This document shows positions 14,070 through 24,435 of a stretch of 64,000 nt of DNA, piece by piece. This DNA is from Selaginella tamariscina (lineage: Eukaryota > Streptophyta > Lycopodiopsida > Selaginellales > Selaginellaceae): contig PUQB01000546.1 of NCBI GenBank assembly GCA_003024785.1, positions 105,545-169,544 of the forward strand, given 5' to 3'. Each line of letters opens with the position of its first letter. Positions within the stretch are counted from its first letter, which is position 1. The position numbers and the translations under genes were made by a program. The notes below the pieces were generated by a model that was not told where the DNA came from, did not search any database, and worked only from the letters and a program-made list of their open reading frames with translations.

Positions 14070-14718
14070 ACCTTGACACCCTCGTTGATGAGACCTTGAG
14101 CTAAGACCACAGAAGTCGTTGTTCCATCTCCAGCTAAGTCATTTGTTTTAGATGCTGCTTGCACCACCAGCTTTGCACCGATGTTCTCAACTGGATCCTC
14201 TAGCTCCACCTATTACAGTAATTGAAAACATATAAATAAAAATTACACATACACAGATAACTACACAGAGCTAGGTGATGCATAGTCTAAAGTGTAAAAG
14301 CAATATAAACGTATACAGATAAATTGTGACAAATGCATACCTCTTTGGCGACAGTGACTCCATCGTTAACAATTTGGGAGAACCATACTTGCTCTCGAGT
14401 ACCACAATTCCTTCCTTTAGGACCCAATGTAACCCCAACCAAATTAGCGACCCAATTCACACCGCCTACAAAATAAGTCACATTAAAACCCCGAAGCTCT
14501 CTCTCTCTCTCCACCACAGATTGAAACTTTATATGCTTACCAGGAGCTTTCGCATGGCGGATCCATCCGTGTTGAATAGAATCTGTTAGTTTAGCAGCTT
14601 GGACAACGGGGCGACGCCGCAAGAATCCGCTATTCCTGACGCTGCCGCTCCTGAAACCTTGACCAAAAGCTGATTGTGAACCTGTGAAAGACGTCGACAA
14701 CCCTGTCCGACTCGCCAT
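10912..14718 (-). CDS. CPN60B: Plastid chaperonin CPN60 subunit beta, 14 exons, with frame-breaking indels
   Basis: Nuclear gene for the beta subunit of the plastid chaperonin (Rubisco-binding protein, group I GroEL type), which folds imported stromal proteins with ATP. Exons, minus strand: 14,718-14,541; 14,465-14,341; 14,209-14,072; 13,848-13,753; 13,522-13,281; 13,024-12,791; 12,494-12,325; 12,196-12,119; 11,983-11,912; 11,837-11,733; 11,618-11,526; 11,428-11,336; 11,183-11,057; 10,925-10,912. The product is about 588 residues, the normal size. It begins [15 protein letters not shown], a Ser/Arg-rich transit peptide ending near VVQAAK. GroEL hallmarks are clear: [54 protein letters not shown]; the C-terminus is NPMDNSGYDY. 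Exons 7-14 read perfectly. Exon 1 (near 14,580), exon 2 (an extra T near 14,404 compensated by a lost A near 14,373), exon 5 (near 13,500) and exon 6 (near 12,956) carry one-base indels. So conserved a sequence suggests assembly error or very recent inactivation. Confidence 0.92.
13104..13142. repeat. (CT/AT)n microsatellite in CPN60B intron 5
   Basis: TGTGTG run, short CTCTC, then about 15 AT units, inside the intron between exons 5 and 6 of CPN60B. Confidence 0.9.
13914..14070. repeat. (TA)n(GA)n microsatellite filling CPN60B intron 3
   Basis: The 223-base intron (14,071-13,849) is almost entirely repeat. On the gene's strand it starts GTTCTCTCTC at the splice junction and continues as interrupted CT for about 145 bases, then a TA run. 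The usual GTAAGT donor is replaced by GT plus the microsatellite. Confidence 0.95.
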
Positions 14719-15349
14719 AGCCAAGCAAGAAATTCGTCTCCTGGCAAATGCCGACTGCGTACCTCCGATGACGGCCACAGGCGCACAGGCGCGATCCGCC
14801 ATGGATACACGAGCGCATGAAGAATGCGTACCTCGGATGACTCCAGAATTGATGCTCACAGGCGCACAGACGCGATCCGCCATGTCGAAGAACACGAGGA
14901 TGTACAACGTATATCTAGAACCTTCTGCTCGAGGGTTTACGGGAGGATCGCTTATCAGCCGTCCAATGAACGGACGGCCATCATGATCCATCCATATTTG
15001 TCGTATTTAATTTTATTTAATTAATATATTGTAGGGTAACCTACATATTTACCGTAGTTACCTTACAATATAACCTATTAATATGTGAAAAATTAATAAT
15101 TCAATTAATATATAAAATTTCATTTTTATTATGGATCGTTGAGTTGCTATGTCCATATAATGTTATTTCTAATATAAGGATCTTATTTAAATATAAATAG
15201 CATTTTATTATTTTAAATTAGTAAATTTTAATTTATTTTTTTAATATCATAATTAAGAAATGAAATTGTAATTATTAGTTTACTAAATAGCGTTAAATTT
15301 AAAAACGTAGTTATAATTAACCCAAACCTTATCTCATTTGGGATATTAT
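14719..15349. promoter_or_regulatory. Divergent promoter region between CPN60B and the fibrillin gene
   Basis: The two plastid-protein genes are transcribed away from each other across about 630 bases. Next to CPN60B the sequence is GC-richer, with a direct repeat (14,753-14,803 and 14,823-14,884, shared core cacaggcgcaca and gcgatccgccatg). Further out there is a palindrome-like ccgtccaatgaacggacgg at 14,960-14,978 and an aaccctcgag-type element on the minus strand. From 15,000 to the fibrillin ATG the DNA is AT-rich. On the minus strand the CPN60B frame stays open upstream of its chosen ATG as far as 14,991, but only the 14,718 start begins a typical transit peptide. Part of this region recurs inverted near 27,915-28,200. 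Confidence 0.6.
14753..14884. repeat. Two-copy direct repeat just upstream of CPN60B
   Basis: Two imperfect units of roughly 50-60 bases with a spacing near 75 bases. On the minus strand each starts with an ATG (MADRVCAPVS and MADRACAPVA) and each continues into a GTH/GTQS-type peptide that resembles the [10 protein letters not shown] stretch of the real transit peptide. It looks like a tandem duplication reaching into the leader. Confidence 0.8.
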
Positions 15350-15598
15350 ATGGCTAGTTTCACACTATCTCCAAATTTTATATATTTCAGCAGCGCACAA
15401 CATAAAAGAATAGCAAATGTACACATTCCATTTCTATGCTCTCATAAGAAGACGAAGAGGTTCATAATAAGAGCCTCTACACAGAGTCAAACTGGACCTA
15501 TTGAGAAGGAAAAGAAAGCGAATATACTTGTGGATCAGCTTATCCATGGTGCGTATGCTATTTTACACACGCACAGGCACACATATGCGTGTGTGTCT

Positions 15599-15648
<50 letters not shown>

Positions 15649-16833
15649 AGTATTTATTAATTTACTAGCTGGTTACTTTAAATCTCTTTTTACTGATAAA
15701 TTATTAAATAAGAATAATCTATTCTCCGTAGATACATCGACAATTTATGAAAAGTTCTAACTAAATATTTCATAATTAAGAGTTATAAATATTAGTTTTT
15801 ATTGATAGTGGAAACTCGTAAGTTACACATGAAGAACAATTTATTCAAACATTGGTATATAATAAAAATTGTATAAATTACCAACATTAGAATCATAAAA
15901 CTGTATTTATCATATAATATGTAATTTAATCTTAATCAAATGTTAAATTAACATACGTATTGGATCAAAGTTTTTGCTTCTGTATGATGTATAATATTAG
16001 TTATATATACGTTGTAGCAATAATATACACACATACATGTACTGTATATCTATATCTATCTGTGTGTGTGTAAGTATATATATATATGAACGTTAGACAA
16101 GTATACTGTGATAATTATACACATAGTGACTACTATCAGAATTAAGTGAAGAACTTATTTAGCATCAATTTTATATAATAAGGTATAGTATCATTTCTTA
16201 TATATTTAATTTAATTACAAAACTTAAACTTAAATTTCGTATATATACCTTCTGTGTGTGTATATAACGGCTATACACACAGTCACTAGCATAGTGTGTG
16301 TATGTGTGTATAATGTTTGTATGCACATGTGTGTGTGTGTGTGTGTGTGTTAATAATAGGTTATACAGGTTCAAGATACAGACAGAGGAGCCCTTTTAAA
16401 CAAGGAGCAACATAGTATTGTTTCAAAACTGGTTTCTGAGTTAGAAAACTTAAACATTCCTTCTGATCCTTTACAAAGCCCATTAATATTTGGAGGTAAA
16501 TTTAAATATTAAATTAATGTAATAATAATTATTTTTATATATAAATTATACTAAACAACAGAATGGGACGTTGAATATTGTTCGAACCAACGGCACCCGA
16601 GGATATTACCGAAGTGCAATCGGACGGCTCTTTTTAAAAACTCAGGAGATGGTACAAACTGTTAACGCACCAGATTTTGTAGGAAACAATGTTTCCTTTG
16701 CTGCATTTGGTTTCTAAACGGGAATGTCTCACTTAAAGGTTAAATAATTATATTTTAACTATAGTATAGTTAATTATTATAGTTTAATTTAAATATAATA
16801 AATATATACTCAGTTTTTTCATGCGAAATTTTA

Positions 16834-16915
<82 letters not shown>

Positions 16916-17138
16916 TATATATTTCATAAATATTAATTTATTTTTCTTTAGGAAAGCTGGTACCGTTGGATAATAAATGGATCGAGATCACGTTTGAGCC
17001 TCCATATGTGAAGGTTGGTTCATTCCATATACAATACGGAACAGAAGTAAAGTGAAGATCGCCATATTGTATATAGACGATCGCGTTAGGCTTGGCAGGG
17101 GCTCAAGAGGAGCAGTCTTTGTTTTTACAAGACGTTAA
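15350..17138 (+). CDS. Plastid lipid-associated protein (PAP/fibrillin family), 4 exons, with indels
   Basis: Fibrillins are lipocalin-like plastid proteins bound to plastoglobules or thylakoids, linked to lipid and quinone storage and stress. Exon 1, 15,350-15,548, encodes a Ser-rich transit peptide (MASFTLSPNFIYFSS) up to LVDQLIH. Exon 2, about 16,360-16,495, reads VQDTDRGALLNKEQ and LVSELENLN, ending PLIFG. Exon 3, 16,562-16,738, reads EWDVEYCSN, then GYYRSAIGRLFLKT and FVGNNVSFAAFGF. Exon 4, 16,952-17,138, reads GKLVPLDNKWIEITFEPP, VRLGRGSRGAVFVF and ends RR-stop. These blocks and the total of about 230 residues fit the family. One-base losses are needed near 16,600, 16,716 (FGF then stop) and 17,052, and exons 1 and 2 do not join in phase as read. 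Start: the ATG at 15,350 is the first in a TTG-preceded open frame. The exact fibrillin subgroup is not certain. Confidence 0.85.
15607..15645. repeat. (TA)n microsatellite in fibrillin intron 1
   Basis: TA run shortly after the first-exon donor, following a CA-rich patch. Confidence 0.85.
16838..16911. repeat. (TA)n microsatellite, about 37 units, in fibrillin intron 3
   Basis: Uninterrupted alternating TA of about 74 bases between exons 3 and 4, one of the longest pure repeats in the window. Confidence 0.97.
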
Positions 17139-17882
17139 ATCCCATAAAATCCCATATATCTCCCATAAATGTATATATAGATCGATAGAGAGAGAGAATA
17201 ACTATATATATATCATTATTCTATTCTATTTATGTCTTATTATATTACTAAATATTTGAAAAAATATTTATGAAAATGTATAATAGATACAAGATTTGAT
17301 AAATGTAATAATATAAGAAAATCACATTTTCTTGAAAATTTATATTTATTTGTAAAGATAAGTTTGTGTATTCAGATACTGTCTGTAAGTATTTTAATAA
17401 ACTTAATTCCTTTTAAGTATTCACTAATTTCTAACTACTGATATTTTAGAATGATTAAATGATTCTAAAATTATCATTTAAATTTATTATTTAATTATGT
17501 AAAGCTATAATATATTTATAATTATGATAATTGTATAACTTCAATAAATAAAGAAATTATTACAGAATGGGACGCTGAATATTATTTTCAAACGTATAAG
17601 GTTTACTGTATAGTATAAACTTTATAGTTAATGATTATATATTCTAGTTTAATGTAAATATAATATATAGCTTTCATATCATACATATATATATATATAC
17701 ATATATATGAATATCTTCTCTTGATTTAATTATATATTTAGTTCTTTCATATATAACTCCTCAGATTAAAGATTATAGGTGATATTTTACTTAAATAATA
17801 TAGTCTTAATATTTGTACTGCTCATCATATTACATATCAATGATAACTTAACAGGGTTGCAAGATTAATATTGTTTTACTAT

Positions 17883-17955
<73 letters not shown>

Positions 17956-19185
17956 CTCTCTCTTCTCTCTCTCTATATATATAATATACACACACATACA
18001 TACATACATCTATGACAATTAAAGCTGAAATACAATACTTAAATTATCTAATTATAAAAGATTTTATATAATACTCCAGAAAAGTCTCAGTTCAATAAAA
18101 ATAAAAACTTAACTATATTTTATTTTAAATATTTTAATAACTAATTACAGTCGACCTATTAAAATAATAGATTAAATGATTAAGATATGGAGAAACTGTC
18201 CCACAAGTTTTGGCTTTACATATATATATTTTGAACTTCATTTTTAAAATTTTAAATTGACAAATGTTAATAATCAATTTAAAATTTGAAGTGTTTAACA
18301 CATTATAAAACAAAAAAAAAAAAAAAACTTATTGCATACGAATGAGGAGTATGGACTTGTGTCATTGTTATAAACTCAGTGAGTGCGTAGTTATTAAATT
18401 TTGAAGTACTCATATCAATTAGAATTATTCACGTTTTTAACAATCTTAAACTTTCACAACAAATTAAAGTCTTAATATTTAAAAATACACTAGTTATGTT
18501 TTAAAAGTATATTTTTGCTATATACGAGCCCCTGTATATGTTATGTTTACACGTAAAATATAATATGTTTAACCACACAAGATAATCTCAAAAACAACAC
18601 ACACGCACACATCCATATACCTCATAGGGTTAGATATTTAAAATTTTGAATATAGTGGGATTAGTTAAATATAACTTAAATATAATGTAATTTCTAATTT
18701 ACATTTTAAAAATTTCAGGTTGTAAACTTAAGTTAAGAGTATATATATGTTTATAATTTATTCTGAGTATAAATAATAAGGGTTCTTACGTCTCATGTGT
18801 ACTCCAACGAGACTTCCTAAACATGAATTTGCTAATGATAAAGGTTAAACAACGTAACGTACCCATATAGATTAAAAGTTAGGGCAGTAAAAAAGCTGTG
18901 GTTTAATGACATAATATGACACGTATTTAAATATGTTCTCACTATATTAATGTATTGTATATAAGTCAAATGTTTATATATATATCAATTAAATTAATAT
19001 TACTATATTTCGATTTCACATGTTAGTATAAAATTTATGTATATAAAAAGGCACGTAGGAATTCATTAAACGGATTTATTTACATACATGTTAAAACGTA
19101 GAATTATTTCATATAATTTAACGTTTCTCGTAGACCTTGCCATGTACATAATCTACTAACGGTTCGGATTTGTTAATGACAAGTC
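17139..19185. other. AT-rich spacer with a partial repeat of fibrillin exon 3
   Basis: 17,560-17,600 repeats the acceptor and first bases of fibrillin exon 3 (cagaatgggacgctgaatat), then decays; this is a short local duplication downstream of the gene. 17,886-17,975 is a (CT)n/(CTAT)n microsatellite. Blocks around 17,985-18,240 resemble 26,101-26,530. No open coding region is seen. Confidence 0.6.
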
Positions 19186-19253
19186 AGATTTGAACCTGCA
19201 ATATTTGGGTTTAAGAACAACGCTCTGACCATCTGAGCTACAAAAACTTAACA
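19186..19253 (-). pseudogene. Decayed tRNA-like sequence
   Basis: On the minus strand it has a good A-box and D arm (TAGCTCAGATGGTCAGAGC), then TTGTTCTTAAA in the anticodon position and a GGTTCAAAT B-box. The acceptor arms do not pair and the T stem has mismatches, so it is a tRNA relic. It shares the GAGCGTTGTTCTTA stretch with the intact tRNA-like gene at 24,363-24,435, and flanking bases (taaataaaatttattaatatt) also match, which suggests they arose by duplication. Confidence 0.6.
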
Positions 19254-19699
19254 TAAATAAAATTTATTAATATTATTTATTTATCTTGAATTAAACTCGA
19301 AGTGTGAGACTAATCATTTTTATACGTGTAAACCTTATATTGATCAGTTTTTTATGTAAACCTTAAATTAAATTTTATTTTAGTCGTAATTTAATAACTT
19401 AAGTTAATTAATTAATTAATTAATTGTGTGTGTATTAATTACTCCATTTAAATTCTTGACATGTCTGTCGAAGATAAAACATAGATTTCACATGAATATA
19501 CATATGTGCGGTTTAAATATGTTAAATGTACATAATTTTCTTCAAAAAAATAATACGTATAAAATTAAAATATACTAATATTAATTTAATGCTAATATAT
19601 ATACATAGAAATAAATAATTTAAATTACATGGAATTTTCAACAAGCTTAAATAATTATGTCTAGCTTACACACGTATCAGTTCAAACTCTAACAAACTG

Positions 19700-19770
19700 A
19701 GATCAGAGATCTCATTTTGATCCAAAAAAGTACTAAGGAGAGTGCTCTAACCAACTGAGCTACGGAACCT
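19700..19770 (-). pseudogene. Half tRNA-like sequence
   Basis: Minus strand GGTTCCGTAGCTCAGTTGG then TTAGAGC gives a perfect acceptor 5' half, A-box and D arm, but after an anticodon-loop-like CTCTCCTTAGTA the 3' half has no recognisable T arm or matching acceptor strand. It is a second member of the local tRNA-like group. Confidence 0.55.
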
Positions 19771-20204
19771 TAACATTACATATCTCATTTAAACACACGC
19801 ACGGAGAGCATATGCGCATACATGCTATAAATATAGTTAAACATGACTTTTGTATGTGTGTAGAAAGAGAACGTGTTATTTACACAAAGGTAAAACAAGT
19901 TTACGCAAAGAAATACTTTTATAATACAACACACATATTTCAAGTATAATCTGAATTAAACGTCGTTAAACCCCTTCTCCTCCCTACATTACAGACCGTG
20001 TGTTGTACGAGAGAGAGTTTGTGTGTACAATGAAATATGATTTAATTTAGTAAAAACGCTAATAGTTAATTAAATTATCAATGTAATATTTTTAATGTAT
20101 AGATTCCGGGTCCAACATGAGTTTCATTATGATTTTCAAAAAAAAAAAAAAAGTTGGAATTTGTCTTATTAATTTAACATTAAATATTATTATTGTTAAT
20201 ACAA

Positions 20205-20500
20205 TCCTGAAATACCCACAATCACAGCCATTTATTTTAAAGATTTGGTGTTTATACTTATAGTCTATAGTATACTTAAATCTTATAATTGCATTTTTAT
20301 TACTAAATTCAGGTTTAAATATTGAATTAAAATTAAATTTGATCATTTGGTGTTTAAATTTACAAAGGAGAAGAATAAAACTCTACCTGGAACTGGAAGT
20401 ACAAATAAAATTTAAATAATAAACTCTTCATTTATAAATAAATAAATAAAGGAATAACCTTGAGATTTAGCAAATAACTTAGCGTGTAATATCCGTTAAG
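20205..20500. repeat. Second copy of the 9,466-9,770 segment
   Basis: Near-identical to the segment upstream of the unrecognised gene at 9.4 kb, same orientation, truncated exactly where the exon begins (20,205). It therefore carries an intron or upstream region without the coding exons. Confidence 0.85.
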
Positions 20501-21910
20501 ATCATCATTTTTAATTGCTTTAATTAAGGTTCCCCGTAAGTGAATAAACTATGTATATTTTTTGAACGTGGTTTTCTATTGAAATTTTGATTATACTTCA
20601 GGACATGTTATATTAATTTGAGATACTCTGTTTTAATCTTTATGTGGAATAAGAATAAATCGATGAGGCATTAACAAACTCTACATATGGATCCTTATCA
20701 TATACGTAAGAATGTACATAACCACTCGTATATGTATGAAAGCTCTCTCTCTCTTTCACACGTACACACAGGCGTGCACACATATATACAAAATGAAATA
20801 AATTTTAAAAAAGAAGTGAATTAATGTTCTCATTCTAATGAATTGTTCAATCTCTACACAGTGAATATACATTTTTATGTAGCTTCTAAAAAAATTAAAT
20901 ATTATATTCATATTAATGTTTACATCTATAAAATATAAATAATATCAATATTATATAAGTTTATATTAAGGATGTATAATTTTTATACACTATGGGAATT
21001 GCTTCATGCAAAGAGTATGTTACATTATATATATCTTAATGTATCGTGTGTATTTACATATTATAGTATATACTTTATATACATGTTTGTATATGTATAT
21101 GCTCATGTGTAAATATATTCATAGTGATTGGATTTAGTATAATATATACATTAGAACTCATTACATACATGTTTAAGTATACTTTGTACTCAGTGTTTTA
21201 TAGATATGTTTATAATTAAACAAGTGGATTTAATATAATATATGAGATAATATTAGCAGCTCAATACTTACACATTGATATATATGTTTAACTTGTATAT
21301 GTGTGTATAATCATTACATGTATATATGTGTGAATGGGACTTATTTTGTATGGTTAACCATGGTGTTTGTGAAGAAAATGTTAATAATGTTGTGTGTAAG
21401 AGAGAGATATAAACAAGTGTATGTGTGTGTGAGTGAGATAGAGAAAAAGAACCACAAACAAATGTAAATGTGTGCATACGTGTGTGTAAATGTTTCTGTT
21501 ATATATAATGTATGTTAAATTAAAGTTTAATACTTAACGTCTTAAAGCATTTTTACATAGAATTAAATTCCAATTTTATAGTAGTGAAATTAATTGATTC
21601 AAATGTTAATCACTTCTTAACGAAACATGAATGTTTAACACCTTTAAAACCTAAGTGTTTCTCTCAAAAGTCCTATTAAGAATATAAAATCTTATAGTAA
21701 TTAATTTTAATATATGTTCTTCATTAAACTTATATTTTAATTAATTTAAAAATTCTTCTTAGTTTTGAAATTGTGTTTTTTATAAAAACTTTAATATATG
21801 ATTCATATTAAAACTTAAATGCAGCTATTTTTTTTTTTTTTTACTTTTATGTAAAAATCCTAAACAAAGTAATCCAGTTCAGCGTGCAGCCAGAAATCTC
21901 AAATTGTTAA

Positions 21911-21963
<53 letters not shown>

Positions 21964-23799
21964 TTATGACATTTATGTATTTCGGCCTTATTTTAAAATT
22001 TTCAGCTAGCTTGAAAGAATTTGGAAAAAATTTACAATAAAACAAAAGAGAGTATGTTGAATATTATTATAAGACAGAGCATTCATTCGTTTTAAAAGTG
22101 ATATCTTACAAATTAATTACATATGTTGAGTGGACTTGAATTGTTTATACTTGTTCAATTAAACAAGTGTATATACGTGACAACAAAAATAACAATGAGA
22201 GCATAAAACACACACACACGCACATACTTGTAATATATGTATTCTATGAAGTACTTATTTAACTATTTAAATTAATATTAATACTTTAACCATGTTTTAC
22301 TTACTTTTGTTAATTGAGATTTATATTTCATTAATGAATAATTTTTGAACATTCATTAGAGGCAATATATTCACATAATCTTTAACATTATTAAATATTG
22401 ATTAGCACATACATATGTATGTATCCTATAAATGTAGCTTTTGTTGATATAAAAAGGTATATGCACATTGTTGATAGCATCAACAACGAGCACACATATG
22501 CCACATATGCAATCATGTTACTTATTATCTGTTGTGTGTATTATAAACCAAATAAACACTATTGTGATCATCTATTAATTAAGAGTTAAAAATTATTTTT
22601 AAATTTTGTATCTAATTATTTTAATGGCAAGTTTGATGATATATCAAAACAACGTTTAGAAAATTTGGTATCTATTTTTTATATTTTATTAAATCAAAAA
22701 CCATTTGTTACATGAATATTGGAAGTATTGTGACTCTCGGCGGGGCAATAAGAATTTTTAAAGTAATTTAGAAATAGGCTGGAGATCAAGCTTTAAATTA
22801 TATTAAAAAATGAATGAGTTAAAATCTTTTAGATTAGATCTTCATAATGAATAATTACTTAATATTTATTAAAGATAAATAGCATATTGTTTATAAGTGA
22901 TCCAAATTTATGAAGTATTTAGTTATAACAAGTCATTAGATTACGATCATACAAATAAAACATTTTATTGGTTAATCAAACGGATGTAAATTATATGTAT
23001 ATAGAAAGCTTTGATCAGACACACACACATGTATATATATAATATGAGTAAACAATGGCCAAAATATACAACAAACACACGTATATGATTTGTGTATATG
23101 GTCAGTTTTCCGGTTTATATTTTATTTTAAATTTATCTCAAAAAACTATAAGTATAATTATATTACTAATATCATTTTTAACTTAAAATTGTAAGTGAGA
23201 TGATAGAGTATATTTCTTAATTAACGATTTAAGTTATATACGTGTGTGTGGTGTGTTGGTGTTTAGTTTAAATTATATATTAAACTTATGTTTAAATTTT
23301 AATATGAATATATATGTTTGTTGTGTTTGTATAATATATAACACACACACACCATTTGAAACTTTGAATATACATATGTGCACTTTAAATTTGTTACCTA
23401 AATTTTAGTTAAAAAACAATAAATGTAAAATCGAAATATAATAATATTAATTTAATTTCAGCATATTATATATATATATATATATTAATCAAAGTTTCAA
23501 AGTTATATAAATGTTCAATTCAATGCAAACTAAATAATTTTAAAACCTATCTAATTATATTTAGTCAAGGAATTTAAATGAAGTTTTAAAGTACATTATA
23601 AATGAATGAATTTCTTGAACCATGTCTGAATATTATTGTAAGACAGAACATTCATTTCCTTTAAAAGTGACAAATAACATGTTAATTACATTTAATAATA
23701 ATGTGTATCTACATGTGTCATTTGTCCATGTTGTTACAGCAAAAAATTTCTTTAAATACATATTTTTTTCCTAGTTTTTAATATTTGTTGATAATTAAG
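20501..23799. other. Non-coding AT-rich region
   Basis: Many CA/TG-rich and TA-rich stretches, including a pure (TA)n run at 21,914-21,958. Several blocks recur nearby (19,260-19,620 resembles 23,160-23,480). No protein or RNA gene is supported. Confidence 0.55.
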
Positions 23800-23960
23800 T
23801 TTTAATTAATCACCACGCTTTTGTATTAGTGGTAATTAATTAAAACTTCACTAAATGATGTCCGAGATGTAACACTGCAGAAAGGTATCTCTTTTGTATA
23901 GAGATAATCAAGTTTTAATAATTACCACTAATACAAAAGAAAGTTTTGTGATTATTAGCT
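23800..23960. repeat. Foldback element, MITE-like
   Basis: Arms 23,818-23,848 and 23,910-23,939 are reverse complements over about 30 bases with one base of slippage (left begins cttttgtattagtggtaatt). Weaker pairing continues outward (taatcaccac against ttttgtgatta), and the 60-base centre has its own small palindrome (tatctcttttgtatagagata). Size and structure fit a miniature inverted-repeat element or another stem-loop. No clear target duplication is assigned. Confidence 0.6.
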
Positions 23961-24016
23961 TTAATTTTTTTTTAAACATTTTAAACAACGTTCTAAATAT
24001 TTTATATTATTATTTA

Positions 24017-24044
24017 AACAACGCTCTAACCAACTACCCTAACA
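24017..24044 (-). pseudogene. Short tRNA-like fragment
   Basis: Minus strand GTAGTTGGTTAGAGCGTTGT matches the D arm region of the tRNA-like gene 350 bases away; nothing else of a tRNA remains. Confidence 0.5.
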
Positions 24045-24362
24045 AAGATAAAATTTACTAATATCTCTATACATATTTAATTATACTCACTTTTATATAT
24101 CTATACATATTAGGTGTATGCACATATCTTTGATAAATTGTTTAATTAATAACAATCCAGCCAATTAATATGCAGCCTTAAGTCTTTTGAGTCGTGAGAG
24201 TTTATAAAATCATTATATTAATTAGTTTCCATGACTAATCCTAATTCATTTAATTTTATTTAAAAATTTATAATTAACATTTTTAAGTAAATTTAACATT
24301 TTTAAGTAAATTTAACATATCCTTTTGTTTATTAGTGGCCTTTTATGTTAAGAGGTTAAAAT

Positions 24363-24435
24363 GGTCCCAGAGGGGTTTGAACCCTCGACCTTTCGCTTAT
24401 AAGAACAACGCTCTAACCAACTGAGCTATGGGACC
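24363..24435 (-). tRNA. tRNA-Ile(UAU)-like gene with weak anticodon stem
   Basis: Seventy-three bases folding as a tRNA on the minus strand: acceptor GGTCCCA pairs perfectly with TGGGACC, D arm GCTC/GAGC with loop AGTTGGTTA, T arm GAGGG/CCCTC with loop TTCAAAC, discriminator A. The seven-base anticodon loop CTTATAA gives UAU, read as isoleucine. A TTTT Pol III terminator lies two bases downstream. Both internal promoter boxes are intact. The oddity is the anticodon stem TTGTT/GCGAA, with only two Watson-Crick pairs, one wobble and two mismatches, so it may be inactive or contain sequence errors. Three relics nearby are related. Confidence 0.65.

Noticed and set aside
14684-14986. Plus-strand 100-residue frame opposite the CPN60B leader
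   Set aside because: It is the antisense shadow of the GC-rich transit peptide and direct repeats.
16838-16911. Long (TA)n as a replication origin or matrix-attachment site
   Set aside because: Simple repeat in an intron; nothing specific supports a function.
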